From assembly GCF_023715145.1 (NCBI RefSeq), contig NZ_JAMBNP010000021.1, forward strand, positions 1-62,016: DNA of 62,016 bases, read 5' to 3'. This stretch comes from Paenibacillus glycanilyticus (GTDB lineage: Bacteria > Bacillota > Bacilli > Paenibacillales > Paenibacillaceae). The notes below the pieces were generated by a model, which saw only the letters and a program-made list of their open reading frames with translations, did no database searches and was not told where the DNA came from. Numbering within the stretch: position 1 is the first letter of the stretch; each line of letters begins with the position of its first letter. Position numbers and translations under genes: made by a program. Of the stretch, positions 1-7,997 are shown piece after piece.

Positions 1-22
1 GCTGAAGAAAGCAGCAAGAGCA

Positions 23-62
23 AAAATATCGCTGCAAGGGTAACCCTCTGCAGCGATATTTT
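23..62 (+). terminator. Rho-independent-type hairpin
   Basis: Arms AAAATATCGCTGCA (23-36) and TGCAGCGATATTTT (49-62) pair over 14 bp, and AGGG/CCCT continue the stem inside. The descending arm ends in four Ts. A short frame ending in TAA at 41-43 could be the last codons of a gene that begins left of the window, but 13 codons are too few to identify it. The hairpin would separate that gene from the recombination genes that follow. Confidence 0.65.
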
Positions 63-162
63 CATGAAAAAACGTTTTTATTTACCTATGCGAGCCGTCT
101 TTATAGTGAGCGATCACCTTTTGAGACAGCCCCATTCTTATTTTGGGAGGTGCATTAGGACA

Positions 163-1146
163 ATGGTATCGGTAATGAAATTCCATGCAGACATTGTTGT
201 TGAAACAAAAAAACTTACTCATGAAGAATGGCTAATACATCGCCGGAACGGCATCGGCGGTTCTGACCTCGCCGCCATTTGTGGCATATCGAAGTGGAGA
301 TCACCTATTCATGTGTATCTAGAGAAGCTTGGGGAAGCACCAGAGGAGCAATTCTCCGAAGCAGCTGAGTGGGGAACTAGGCTTGAGCCCCTCATTGCAA
401 GTAAGTTTGCTGACGAGCATTCTGAATGGGCTATCACCGAGAATAAGGTTATTTATTGTCATCCTGATCATCGTTGGGCAACAGGAAATCTTGACCGCAT
501 GATTATTTGCCCCGATCGTGGTCGGGGTATCCTCGAGATAAAAACTGCGAGCGAATTCCTACGCCAAGATTGGGACAATGGTAATATCCCAGACTACTAT
601 TATGTCCAGCTCCAATGGTATATGTTTGTCACCGGTTTAGACTGGGGCTACTTTGCTACGCTCATTGGCGGCAATAAGTATCGTGAATATGAAGTCATAC
701 GTGATGAAGAACTCATAAATCAGCTTCTAAGACTGGCCAGTGACTTCTGGCATCATAATGTAGTCGTAGGTAAACGTCCTCCGGTAGACAGTTCTGAAGC
801 TTGTGCGAGGCTGCTTGATAGGCTTTATCCCCATGCTCAGAGCAGTAGTACCATCATTCCAATAGAAGAGATTGCACAAATCGAATCGTATTTCGAAAGT
901 AAGCATCAACTCAAAATGTTGGAGGAAACCATCTCAGAAATTAAAAATCAGCTTAAATCCATTTTGGGCAATCATGAAATTGGAATCGCAGGAGACTACA
1001 AAGTGAAATGGGAAAACCGCAGTCGATCTGGTGTGGATAGCAAAAAACTCAAGGAGTTACATCCTTTAGTTTACGAGGACTGTATTAAACAAACGAATTT
1101 TAGACAATTCAGTATTAAGAAGGAGGTAGTCCATAATGGGCAATGA
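163..1146 (+). CDS. YqaJ-family viral recombinase / exonuclease
   Basis: This is a 327-residue lambda-exonuclease-fold nuclease of the YqaJ family, which resects double-stranded ends for phage-type single-strand annealing. The family motifs are all visible: GIGGSDLAAI near residues 30-39, WGTRLEP near 70-76, GNLD near 108-111, LEIK near 124-127 and a Gln in YYVQLQ near 149. The Asp, Glu and Lys residues of the last motifs form the metal-dependent active site. The C-terminal part (about 240-300) is predicted helical. The frame is open to the left edge, but the ATG at 163 has GGGAGG 10 bases upstream and is the best start. The next gene, a Rad52-type annealing protein, overlaps the last 11 bases, which suggests translational coupling of the exonuclease/annealase pair. 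Confidence 0.88.
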   Translation: MVSVMKFHADIVVETKKLTHEEWLIHRRNGIGGSDLAAICGISKWRSPIHVYLEKLGEAPEEQFSEAAEWGTRLEPLIASKFADEHSEWAITENKVIYCHPDHRWATGNLDRMIICPDRGRGILEIKTASEFLRQDWDNGNIPDYYYVQLQWYMFVTGLDWGYFATLIGGNKYREYEVIRDEELINQLLRLASDFWHHNVVVGKRPPVDSSEACARLLDRLYPHAQSSSTIIPIEEIAQIESYFESKHQLKMLEETISEIKNQLKSILGNHEIGIAGDYKVKWENRSRSGVDSKKLKELHPLVYEDCIKQTNFRQFSIKKEVVHNGQ

Positions 1147-1951
1147 AGCCACAAGCTTGTTCGAACGGTTAAATGCTCCATTTCTTTACTCTGACTATCA
1201 GTACGATAGCTTCGGTGATCGTTGCTACATTTCTGGCCAATGTGTTACAGAGCGATTGAACGAGGTGCTAGGAGTCGGATATTGGAAGTATGAAGGATTG
1301 TACGAGACCGAGAAAATTATACAGGAGCCAAACGCAAAGAATCCTCGTGTGAAGATGTATGTTCGATTTAGCCTCTATAATAATGAATTGAAAGATTGGA
1401 TTACTTTCGTTGATGTTGGAAGTGAACAAGTGAAACCAGGTATGAACGAAGGAGATGCAACGAAGAGTGCAATCACCGATGGCATGAAGAAATGTGCGAG
1501 CCGAATCGGTGTTGGGAGCGACCTGTATAAGGGAATGATTACTTGGGATAAGCAAAAGCAAATGATCGTTGTTCCGGCGAGCTATAGCACTTACTATCAA
1601 CAGATGGGCTGGCCCAATGCTCAATCCGCCGTGCCTGACGTCAGTACTAGCACTCCCCCATCCACTTCAAAAGCTATTAAAGCTTCTCTAACCAACAAGC
1701 TAAAGCAGAAAAATACTACCGCGCAATCCGCACTCAAACAATTATGGCAGGAGCTAGCTACAAACTTAGATGGCTTTGATGAATGGGTACAGAAGAAGCA
1801 AGCGGAGAAGATGTCCGATCAGCAATGCTGCAAATCTTGCAGAAACGACTATCGGGAAAAAGCGGAAATGCAAGCGCATAAGAAATCGAAGCTCCCCCAC
1901 CTTAGCGTTATGGTTGGGGGAGTTTCACTAAGGATAAACATTTCACTTTGA
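1136..1951 (+). CDS. Rad52/Rad22-type single-strand annealing protein
   Basis: This 271-residue protein resembles the Rad52/Rad22 (Sak/DdrA-like) annealing family. The N-terminal 130 residues include the characteristic GDATKSAITDGMKKCASRIG segment (about 106-125), which corresponds to the conserved core that binds single-stranded DNA. It starts inside the end of the YqaJ gene behind AAGGAGG, so the two would be made together and act on the same DNA ends. The C-terminal 80 residues look less conserved. They contain a short CCKSC cysteine cluster, and the last codons overlap a GC-rich hairpin (1892-1922). The true ancestral C-terminus may therefore have been altered. Family assignment rests on the core motif and the genetic pairing. 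Confidence 0.75.
   Translation: MGNEATSLFERLNAPFLYSDYQYDSFGDRCYISGQCVTERLNEVLGVGYWKYEGLYETEKIIQEPNAKNPRVKMYVRFSLYNNELKDWITFVDVGSEQVKPGMNEGDATKSAITDGMKKCASRIGVGSDLYKGMITWDKQKQMIVVPASYSTYYQQMGWPNAQSAVPDVSTSTPPSTSKAIKASLTNKLKQKNTTAQSALKQLWQELATNLDGFDEWVQKKQAEKMSDQQCCKSCRNDYREKAEMQAHKKSKLPHLSVMVGGVSLRINISL
1892..1922 (+). terminator. GC-rich hairpin at the 3' end of the annealing-protein gene
   Basis: CTCCCCCA (1892-1899) pairs with TGGGGGAG (1915-1922), and CC/GG extend the stem past one bulge. Only a short TTT follows. It lies inside the last coding codons, so it could be a weak terminator or a remnant of an inserted sequence. Confidence 0.4.
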
Positions 1952-2136
1952 AGACGCCATTTAAGAAGCTGCAAGATCAAAAATTGTAAATATATATTAT
2001 ACTCCTGACGCTATGCTAGATAGCGGTCTTCCGGAAGGACGGAACATAGTCTTCAGGATCATAAAATTCCATAGAATTCTTGAGAATTACATAGCCATTC
2101 CTTATTCTCAGAGGATACTGAGTAATGTAACTTAAA

Positions 2137-2171
2137 TTGAAATAACGAAGTATAACGTTTCATAATGAAAC
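2137..2171 (+). promoter_or_regulatory. Promoter with palindromic operator over the -10 region
   Basis: TTGAAA at 2137-2142 and CATAAT at 2161-2166 (18-bp spacer) are promoter-like. The -10 is embedded in the perfect inverted repeat GTTTCA-TAA-TGAAAC (2157-2171). The position suggests a repressor site controlling the HTH gene at 2209 and the gene after it. This is a sequence match only. Confidence 0.45.
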
Positions 2172-2208
2172 AATACTGTAAATAAATGCATATTGGTGGT
2201 GACACACA

Positions 2209-2415
2209 GTGTATGATGATTATAATGAAATTATCACAGTTGGACAATTAGCTGAGCTCCTGCAAATCGGCATGAACACAGCATATAAACTGATAAACTC
2301 AGGAGAAATTGAATCATTTCGAATTCATAATGTCCATCGCATTCAACGAAGTGCAGTGACGGATTATATTATTAGGAAGAGCACTAGCTGCAACCGAGTT
2401 AAAGGAGAATCCTAA
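2209..2415 (+). CDS. Excisionase-type helix-turn-helix protein
   Basis: This 68-residue protein fits the MerR-like HTH_17/excisionase fold. The sequence runs TVGQLAELLQIGMNTAYKLI (recognition helix region, about residues 10-29), then SGEIESFRI and a terminal helix. It begins with GTG at 2209 behind a weak GGTGGTGA. Such proteins either control recombination direction or act as small transcription regulators. It is followed after 3 bases by a 456-residue gene of unknown function, so the pair is probably one operon driven by the promoter with the palindrome at 2157-2171. A second protein of the same class lies at 7657-7908 beside the integrase. That one is the better candidate for the excisionase, which leaves this one as a likely regulator. 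Confidence 0.65.
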   Translation: MYDDYNEIITVGQLAELLQIGMNTAYKLINSGEIESFRIHNVHRIQRSAVTDYIIRKSTSCNRVKGES

Positions 2416-2418
2416 AGA

Positions 2419-3789
2419 ATGTTATATATAAATTCCACTTCACAAGAAACTATGAAAACAATAGTCGATACTTATAAATTACCGGTCGAAGCCCCTGCTG
2501 AAATCTCTAATATTTCAGCATTAGCCACGTTTGTATTTGAAAGTTGTGTACATCTAATCCCACTTGATATTAGAGATTTTTTTAATGTCAGTAGCGAAAA
2601 TTCCATTTTTAAATCAGAGCTAACCCTGCATATAATAATTAATGCATATATGGCTCACCTTATTGAAACAGAAGGGAATATTATTCGAACCGGGTCTTTA
2701 TTTTCGCGGGTATTCGATTTTTTTGGTCTTGCCTTAATTAAAGAAAAGCCGGTTAACAATCTATTCGGAGATAAGAATATTCCTCGAGTTGCAAAAGAGC
2801 ACTTCAAAAAACTTGCTGGTCATTGGATGCTCCCATCCTCAGATGATTCCCATGCTATCCCTGCATTCGCAACTCCATTGATTGCATTTCAAGCGGTTCA
2901 TGGAGATTCTCATAAAGTCATTAGCGACTATACGGATAGTCAGCATAGATGGAACTACATGAAGCAGAATAAAGATATAGGTGAAAACTTACATCTACAT
3001 TTCTACGACAATTTCAAATATTTATTAGATCATTTTCCGAACATCGACAAAATTGAACGCTTGTTTGAGGGAAACCGATTGAGTTATCATCCAACCCTGA
3101 ACAAGATTTTATTTGAACGAGATTATTACTTAGGGCTTGCAAGTAAAATAGAAATGCTGACAATGCATTATTCCGATCACGCCAAAAATCAATATTATCA
3201 ATATTTGAGCAAAGTCGCGCTACTTCCAAACATAAATGGTAGATTATATTATTTAACCTCTATACTCACTGGAAGTCATGACCCCTATATCAAAAACGAT
3301 CATAATATAGAAATACTGACCGAAGACGAGCATTTAATAAGAATTAAAAAAATAAGCTCATCACTTATAGGCATGGCAGTGATAACAATCCCAGTTATGG
3401 AAGTCTATTTTCTTTACTTATTGAAGCAGAAAAACCTCTCTTTCAAAGATCACACAATGAGAAATGTCATGGAGGAGTACGGTCGAAATAAGTTTATCGA
3501 TGAGAGAGTCAAGCCACTGATCATTCCTGGTGTCAAAACAAATATACTTGGCGCAAGAATGAGTGGTGAGTGGGAGCTTGCAGAACTCCCCTATGAAGGG
3601 ATTCGTGACATATTAAATTTACTCAATAAAGTTTCTGTTCTACATAAAACTACTTTAAGTAATATTTTCATGCAGCCATATCAATACCTAGATAATAATG
3701 GATATGATAAATATGATCAGATGGTATTAAGTGATTGTCAGATGGTCGATGCAATCTCAGGTGTGATCGAAGTTAACCATTTTAAATAA
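2419..3789 (+). CDS. Unrecognised 456-aa protein of the integrated element
   Basis: I do not recognise a family. The protein is 456 residues, without a signal peptide or clear membrane segment. One hydrophobic stretch (SSLIGMAVITIPVMEVYFLYLL, about 314-335) is more like a buried helix than a reliable transmembrane span. There is no P-loop or nuclease motif that I can identify. The start ATG has AAAGGAG 12 bases upstream, and the gene sits 3 bases behind the small HTH gene, so the two are probably co-expressed. Codon use is AT-rich like the rest of the element. Its natural terminator appears to be the hairpin at 5001-5029, now displaced by an inserted mobile element. An accessory role of the element is inferred from position only. 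Confidence 0.6.
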   Translation: MLYINSTSQETMKTIVDTYKLPVEAPAEISNISALATFVFESCVHLIPLDIRDFFNVSSENSIFKSELTLHIIINAYMAHLIETEGNIIRTGSLFSRVFDFFGLALIKEKPVNNLFGDKNIPRVAKEHFKKLAGHWMLPSSDDSHAIPAFATPLIAFQAVHGDSHKVISDYTDSQHRWNYMKQNKDIGENLHLHFYDNFKYLLDHFPNIDKIERLFEGNRLSYHPTLNKILFERDYYLGLASKIEMLTMHYSDHAKNQYYQYLSKVALLPNINGRLYYLTSILTGSHDPYIKNDHNIEILTEDEHLIRIKKISSSLIGMAVITIPVMEVYFLYLLKQKNLSFKDHTMRNVMEEYGRNKFIDERVKPLIIPGVKTNILGARMSGEWELAELPYEGIRDILNLLNKVSVLHKTTLSNIFMQPYQYLDNNGYDKYDQMVLSDCQMVDAISGVIEVNHFK

Positions 3790-3803
3790 GCAGTTCTTTA
3801 AAT

Positions 3804-3808
3804 GGAGT
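3804..3808. repeat. Left 5-bp target-site duplication GGAGT
   Basis: GGAGT directly precedes the terminal TGAATA of the inserted element. The same five bases directly follow its other end at 5001-5005. Confidence 0.75.
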
Positions 3809-3890
3809 TGAATACTCCGGAACAAATTGAGCCATCGTTCTGGTAAGAGAGAGCCACGTCTCCGGCGTTTTTGATCTACGCCTCCGGTAA

Positions 3891-3931
3891 AGAGAGCCAC
3901 CCAATTTCTTGAGTGGCTCTCTGTCTTTTTT
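3891..3931 (+). terminator. Hairpin built from two inverted element-end repeats
   Basis: AGAGAGCCAC (3891-3900) pairs with GTGGCTCTCT (3913-3922), followed by a T-rich run to 3931. The two arms are inverted copies of the GAGCC end-repeat of the IS21-type element. The hairpin could stop read-through from the upstream gene into the element. Confidence 0.6.
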
Positions 3932-4028
3932 GTTAAACTATCGTCCCCATTACATTAAGTACATCTCTTAAAACTTTTTTTCTCAAATATAGCTTGTTTT
4001 CATTCCTATCAGCGATAACATAGTGTTA

Positions 4029-4364
4029 TTACAAAAACTTAAAAGTCTCAGATGAAATTCCATTTGCTCTCAAGTCACTATAAAGATACCGAACGCAAAC
4101 ATCCTCAACTATTTTTTCTTTGCTATCATTCCACTCATTCGGAAGAGAAATTGGTGCATCCACATTCCAAGATATTATATATCCAGGAACTGATGAATCA
4201 TCCCAAGACACAATAATATTTACGATCGCATTTGCAAGCTCAACATCATCATTACCTTCTCCAAACCGGTTTACTATAATCTCATAATTATATGAAAAAC
4301 GATAAGTATCATTTTTTTTCAATGAACGGATATAATCGTCTTCATTTTCATAGCCATTAACCAT
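4029..4364 (-). CDS. Unrecognised 111-aa passenger protein
   Basis: I do not recognise the family. The 111-residue product is acidic and soluble-looking, with no signal peptide. It is rich in Asp, Asn and Tyr and has a central segment ending SWNVDAPISLPNEW. The ATG at 4364 is preceded by GGGAGGGG at good spacing, which is why a longer reading from further upstream is not used. It lies inside the IS21-type element, opposite in direction to the surrounding element genes, and is the only apparently intact gene there. Small acidic proteins of this look are common among toxin-immunity genes, but nothing in the sequence proves this. Confidence 0.5.
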   Translation of the reverse strand: MVNGYENEDDYIRSLKKNDTYRFSYNYEIIVNRFGEGNDDVELANAIVNIIVSWDDSSVPGYIISWNVDAPISLPNEWNDSKEKIVEDVCVRYLYSDLRANGISSETFKFL

Positions 4365-4542
4365 TAATTTCCCCTCCCAATATAATATAAATATCAATTT
4401 GCAAAAAAAGCATTTTTTGTAATTATGGAGTTTTTATGGTAGTGCTGCAAGTATTACTTTGTGTCTATAGAACATAATTAAAACTTTGTGATATGAAACT
4501 CCCCAAATCAAATATATAATTATAAAAAAGCTTTCCTAAGTT

Positions 4543-4860
4543 TGAAGTGCACTCCGTCAAGTAGACAGTACAAAAAATAAAAGTCAATTAAGCGGCCTTC
4601 GTCCTGAATTCCATGGGACTGAGGCCGTTTAGTTTTTTCTGTAAACGTTCGTAATTGTAAAGGTGAATGTAGTCATCAATGTCACCTTGTAGTTGCTCAA
4701 AGGTTTTATAGGTGTGCAAATAATACTTCTCGCACTTCAACGTTCCCCAGAAGGACTTCATGGATTCGTTATCAACAATGCAACGTCCAACGCGAGACAT
4801 GCTTTGCTTCAAGTCAGACTCGTCCAGCATCCCTTTAAATCGAAGGGATGTATCTACTCT
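4543..4860 (-). pseudogene. IS3-family (IS150-like) transposase C-terminal fragment
   Basis: The reading frame ending at 4588 carries the end of an IS3 OrfB catalytic domain: KQSMSRVGRC, then SMKSFWGTLKCEKY, DDYIHLYNYERLQ and LNGLSPMEF. The DDE domain upstream of this is missing. The frame runs into unrelated IS21-end sequence near 4860. The outer boundary at 4543 begins TGAAGTGCACTCCGTCAAG, typical of an IS3-type terminal inverted repeat. Only one end remains, so the copy is dead. Confidence 0.8.
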
Positions 4861-5000
4861 AGAAATTCTTCTGAAGTTAAACTGCCCCGTTACTTCTACT
4901 CGTATATGGCGGCTCCCACCACCGGACATGCGGCTCAATTTTTCCGGACAGGTGGCTCACTACTCACCGGAATGATGGCTCTTTCATACCGAAATATTCA

Positions 5001-5036
5001 GGAGTTGCCTCTCAATGAGAGGCAACTCCATTTTTT
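5001..5036 (+). terminator. Strong rho-independent terminator displaced by insertion
   Basis: GGAGTTGCCTCT (5001-5012) pairs perfectly with AGAGGCAACTCC (5018-5029), followed by A and six Ts. The first five bases are the duplicated target of the IS21-type element. The hairpin probably served the 456-aa gene ending at 3789, from which it is now separated by 1.2 kb. Confidence 0.85.
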
Positions 5037-5185
5037 AACCAATAATTATATCATAAATAAAACATGAAAACTAGACGCATTCCCAGAAAAACTAAATTAT
5101 TTCTCGGAAGTTTCAAGTACTTCTTCTGAAGTATGATCATTCACAGAGGCGCCTCACAACAAATCCTCACAAGGAGAGAGAACGA

Positions 5186-5758
5186 ATGATCACAAAAACA
5201 TTGCTTAGTAATATGTCTGAAAAAGAAAGTAAGCTGGCCTATCAGCAGATCAAAAAGAAAAAGGATATCCAACTCTTGGCTAGTAATGGAGTAGAATCTG
5301 GAGTCTTCATCGATGATACGGCACTCCACCCATTTAATTTAATTATTGGCTTCGCAAGTAATCTGGGTAAAACTTGCACTGGCGTATTTGGTGAAAAGAA
5401 CTTTTCATTCCCTTCAGATACCCATCCCATTCTAACAAGATTATGGATAGACTGCAGGGAGCAAACAGACATTAAATTTCATATTAATAGCAGCGGTCAG
5501 TATTACGGGCTTTCAAACGATGATGAGGAACAACTTGACGAAAAACTACTAATTGTTCTGCTTCATTGCTCTGATTTTATCCAACTGTCTTTATATGATG
5601 GGCGATTACCGGTCAGAAAGGTAAGTCATCTATTCACCACTTCAAATCAAGCAATCGAAAAAATAAACACCATTGGACTCAGTATGTTAAATCAGCAGTT
5701 TCCAGGGTTATCAGAATATCTGTGTCAGTTGGAAGGTGAAGAGAATGATGACCAATAA
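5186..5758 (+). CDS. Unrecognised 190-aa protein before the helicase gene
   Basis: I do not recognise this 190-residue protein. It has a lysine-rich N-terminal helix (about 10-27), then mixed alpha/beta sequence, an acidic stretch NDDEEQLDEK near residues 111-120, and no signal peptide or membrane segment. The ATG at 5186 follows AAGGAG at normal spacing. Its last 14 bases overlap the beginning of the SF3 helicase gene, so the two are likely translated together. Genes in this position in satellites and phages often encode replication accessory or loader proteins. That is context only, since no motif supports it. Confidence 0.6.
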   Translation: MITKTLLSNMSEKESKLAYQQIKKKKDIQLLASNGVESGVFIDDTALHPFNLIIGFASNLGKTCTGVFGEKNFSFPSDTHPILTRLWIDCREQTDIKFHINSSGQYYGLSNDDEEQLDEKLLIVLLHCSDFIQLSLYDGRLPVRKVSHLFTTSNQAIEKINTIGLSMLNQQFPGLSEYLCQLEGEENDDQ

Positions 5759-7475
5759 AGAAAAATCCATCAATCAAAGAGATATCACCGATGATGGTGA
5801 TGCTTATCTGGAGGCACTTAAAGAACTAAATATTGGAAGAGTGGCCAGCGCGAGACTAGAAACAATGAATACAGAATTAATTAGCGATGACTATGATCAA
5901 TCTGAATACGGAACCTTGAGAGGATCATACGCTGAATCACATACCGAAAATATTGAAGAGATTGATATCGCCCCTGCTGCACAGGGGCGGTTAAATCAAG
6001 AGTACTATGAGAAACACAACGAGTCGATTGATGAACCTGTTATTCAAATGAGCAACCAACCTTCAAAATCGATTGGCAGCGACTTTCAACCGGAAGAAAA
6101 TCATTCAGAGTCAAGGATACCATTTGATGTGCAAGTAAAAATGGCCTTCCTAGAAAAAAGAACAGTACGTTGTTGTGGTTCAAGTGTCTTTCTCTATAAA
6201 GATGATTTTGGGTACTTTGAAGAACAAAACGAAACCAGCCTTCATATAGCGATACGTGAAAGCATTAGTAGCGACATGGATTTGAAACTGACTAAACATA
6301 AGATAGCCGATGTTGTTCATCGCATCGTAAGTAGCCCAGAACTTCAAGTCGATTACGAGGAATTTAATAGTCAAGTTCACTTGATCAACTTTAGAAACGG
6401 CGTTTTTGACATCAATACCAGATCCAGCCTCCGCCATAATCCAGCTTATTTGTTTACTAGCTTTATCGATGCTGAATACGGGGATCACCCTTCCCGTATT
6501 CGGGTTTATCGGACGTATTCAAATGGGCGTTCAGCAAATCAAGGCTATTATTTCATGAAATTTTTAGAAGACTGTACAGAGGGTGATCCACTCAAGATTA
6601 AGTCTCTACAACAGTTAACCGGCTACATCATCAGCAATGAATGGCGGGCTAAGAAATTCTTTGTGTTAATAGGTCTGCCCCATACCGGAAAGAGCGTATG
6701 GTTAGCACTGTGGCGTTCATTAATTGGTTCAAAACATACTACTGCCATGTCTCTTAAGCAATTAGGGGAAACTCGGTTCATGACTGCCGAGCTATTTAAA
6801 TCAAAATTAAATATAAGTGCAGAGATGGATGAGAATGGGTCAATAAAAGCTACTGATGTTATTAAGACAATAACCGGGGGCGATCTACTCACAGCGGAAA
6901 AGAAAGGAAAAGACCCCTTTCAATTTTATGGTAAAACAAAACTTGTGGCGGCAGGCAATCATATGCCATTACTAAATAAGCTCGATGGAACTTCAGCTTT
7001 CACTGATCGAATCTTATTTTTAATGTTCAACAACACCATCCCTGAAGAGAAGAGAGATAAGTCTCTAATGGATAAGCTGATGAATGAGAAAACGTACATC
7101 GTAGAATGGGCAATAGAAGGCTTGCTCGAACTGATGGAGGATAACCTGATCTTCACAGAGAGTGAGGAAGCAACTGCATTTAAGCAACGCTATATCAATG
7201 AGTTAAATAACGTTTCAGAATTTGTCAGAGACCGTTGTCATGTCGATTTAGTTAATGATGAATGTAAGGTTCATCGCAAAGCATTATATCCAACCTATAA
7301 GCATTATTGTCGTGAAAATGGATTTAAAGCACTCAGTAAGCAAGAGTTTTTCATTGAGATCTTAAAGATAAATGTAAAATCAGCAAAATTTAGAATAGAT
7401 AAATCCACACCATTACAAGGGTTCCGCGGCATTCGGCTCTTGACTAACGAAGAACTAAAATTGCTAAAAGAATAG
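5745..7475 (+). CDS. D5/P4-type SF3 replicative helicase
   Basis: This approximately 576-residue protein has a D5_N/SF3 helicase core as in phage and satellite replication proteins. The Walker A motif GLPHTGKS lies near residue 310, a Walker B-like NISAEMDE near 355, and the sensor-like VAAGNHMP near 401. A winged-helix-like C-terminus follows. The first 120 residues are low-complexity and acidic, with a weak internal repeat (NIEEIDIAPAAQGRL resembling SARLETMN-type segments). No primase signature is visible, so priming would have to come from the host or another protein. The start is set at ATG 5745, 7 bases behind GGAAGGTG, with an adjacent ATG at 5748 as alternative. It overlaps the previous gene by 14 bases. 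Five GGCTAC repeats follow directly and may be its origin. Confidence 0.85.
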   Translation: MMTNKEKSINQRDITDDGDAYLEALKELNIGRVASARLETMNTELISDDYDQSEYGTLRGSYAESHTENIEEIDIAPAAQGRLNQEYYEKHNESIDEPVIQMSNQPSKSIGSDFQPEENHSESRIPFDVQVKMAFLEKRTVRCCGSSVFLYKDDFGYFEEQNETSLHIAIRESISSDMDLKLTKHKIADVVHRIVSSPELQVDYEEFNSQVHLINFRNGVFDINTRSSLRHNPAYLFTSFIDAEYGDHPSRIRVYRTYSNGRSANQGYYFMKFLEDCTEGDPLKIKSLQQLTGYIISNEWRAKKFFVLIGLPHTGKSVWLALWRSLIGSKHTTAMSLKQLGETRFMTAELFKSKLNISAEMDENGSIKATDVIKTITGGDLLTAEKKGKDPFQFYGKTKLVAAGNHMPLLNKLDGTSAFTDRILFLMFNNTIPEEKRDKSLMDKLMNEKTYIVEWAIEGLLELMEDNLIFTESEEATAFKQRYINELNNVSEFVRDRCHVDLVNDECKVHRKALYPTYKHYCRENGFKALSKQEFFIEILKINVKSAKFRIDKSTPLQGFRGIRLLTNEELKLLKE

Positions 7476-7486
7476 TCAGTTTTATT

Positions 7487-7586
7487 GGCTACGTTGGCTA
7501 CATTTGATATAGAGCCTTGATTTCACAAGGTTTATAGAGGATCTTCTGTAGATTCAGACAGCTACAGTAAGGCTACAACAGGCTAC
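7487..7586. repeat. GGCTAC iterons, candidate replication origin
   Basis: GGCTAC occurs at 7487, 7496, 7571 and 7581, with AGCTAC at 7560. The spacing is 9 bp in the first pair and 10-11 bp in the last three. An AT-rich stretch follows at about 7600-7625. Iterons next to an AT-rich zone just behind the helicase gene are what an integrated satellite-type origin would look like. No binding protein can be assigned. Confidence 0.5.
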
Positions 7587-7656
7587 GACGACAAGTCACA
7601 TAAATCAAATATATATTATCTTATTGAATAATCCAATTGAAGGAGCTTGATATAAC

Positions 7657-7908
7657 ATGGATACCTCAATAAATACAACAGTGACACCTGATAATAAGAA
7701 TTCCCATAAACGAATTCGTAACACTCTGACATTTGCAGAAGCATGGGACGAGGTATTTGAACGAGCCCTTTCAAAGGACAAGCTATACTCCGAATGCAGA
7801 GCCGGACGCATTCCACACCTGAAAATCGGCTCTAAGTTAATTTTCAGACGTGATACTTTGGAAGGTTGGATTCGTGAGCAGGAAGCTGCAAATTTCAAAG
7901 TCAGGTAA
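7657..7908 (+). CDS. Excisionase-type HTH protein next to integrase
   Basis: This 83-residue protein has a basic N-terminus, then a HTH_17/excisionase-like core. The core reads TFAEAWDEVF, then LYSECRAGRIPHLKIGSKLI and RRDTLEGWIREQ, matching the usual pattern of helix, recognition helix, beta wing and closing helix. It starts at ATG 7657 behind GAAGGAG. The integrase begins 89 bases downstream, with a long hairpin between the two. Gene order and fold make it the likely directionality factor, although such proteins can also be regulators of replication genes. Confidence 0.72.
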   Translation: MDTSINTTVTPDNKNSHKRIRNTLTFAEAWDEVFERALSKDKLYSECRAGRIPHLKIGSKLIFRRDTLEGWIREQEAANFKVR

Positions 7909-7937
7909 TGACTAATCTTACATGACATCAACTTTAT

Positions 7938-7966
7938 CGGTCCCTTGTGTGCCCCACAAGGGACCG
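7938..7966 (+). promoter_or_regulatory. 12-bp hairpin in the integrase leader
   Basis: CGGTCCCTTGTG (7938-7949) pairs perfectly with CACAAGGGACCG (7955-7966) around a 5-base loop. No T run follows, so it is not a standard terminator. It ends 31 bases before the integrase start and could limit integrase expression or be a protein-binding site. Confidence 0.5.
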
Positions 7967-7997
7967 TACTATTTCAGGGAAACGGAGGATAAGTTCA

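Larger units (their letters stand above)
3809..5000. mobile_element. Non-autonomous IS21-type element with passenger gene
   Basis: The 1192-bp element begins TGAATA and ends TATTCA. Its ends carry several inverted copies of a GAGCC...CCGG motif, as IS21-family ends do. From the left it reads GAGCCATCGTTCTGG (about 3830) and then GAGCCACGTCTCCGG. The reverse complement of the right end reads GAGCCATCATTCCGG and then GAGCCACCTGTCCGG. GGAGT is duplicated on both sides. No istA or istB is present. Inside are an unrecognised minus-strand gene (4029-4364) and a broken IS3 fragment (4543-about 4860). Any movement would need transposase supplied from elsewhere. The family name is from end structure and duplication length. 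Confidence 0.75.

Noticed and set aside
1..43. End of a gene entering from the left
   Set aside because: A frame ends in TAA at 41-43, but only 13 codons are visible and nothing identifies it, so it is mentioned only with the terminator.
2003..2060. Structured non-coding RNA between the annealase and HTH genes
   Set aside because: TCCTGA...TATG and CATA...TCAGGA could pair, but the stem is interrupted and there is no promoter or terminator to support a separate RNA.
4693..5067. Plus-strand gene over the right part of the IS21-type element
   Set aside because: The frame is antisense to the IS3 transposase fragment and runs through the terminal repeats and terminator hairpin.
7938..7966. Terminator behind the HTH gene
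   Set aside because: The 12-bp stem is perfect, but no T run follows, so it is listed as a leader hairpin of the integrase gene instead.
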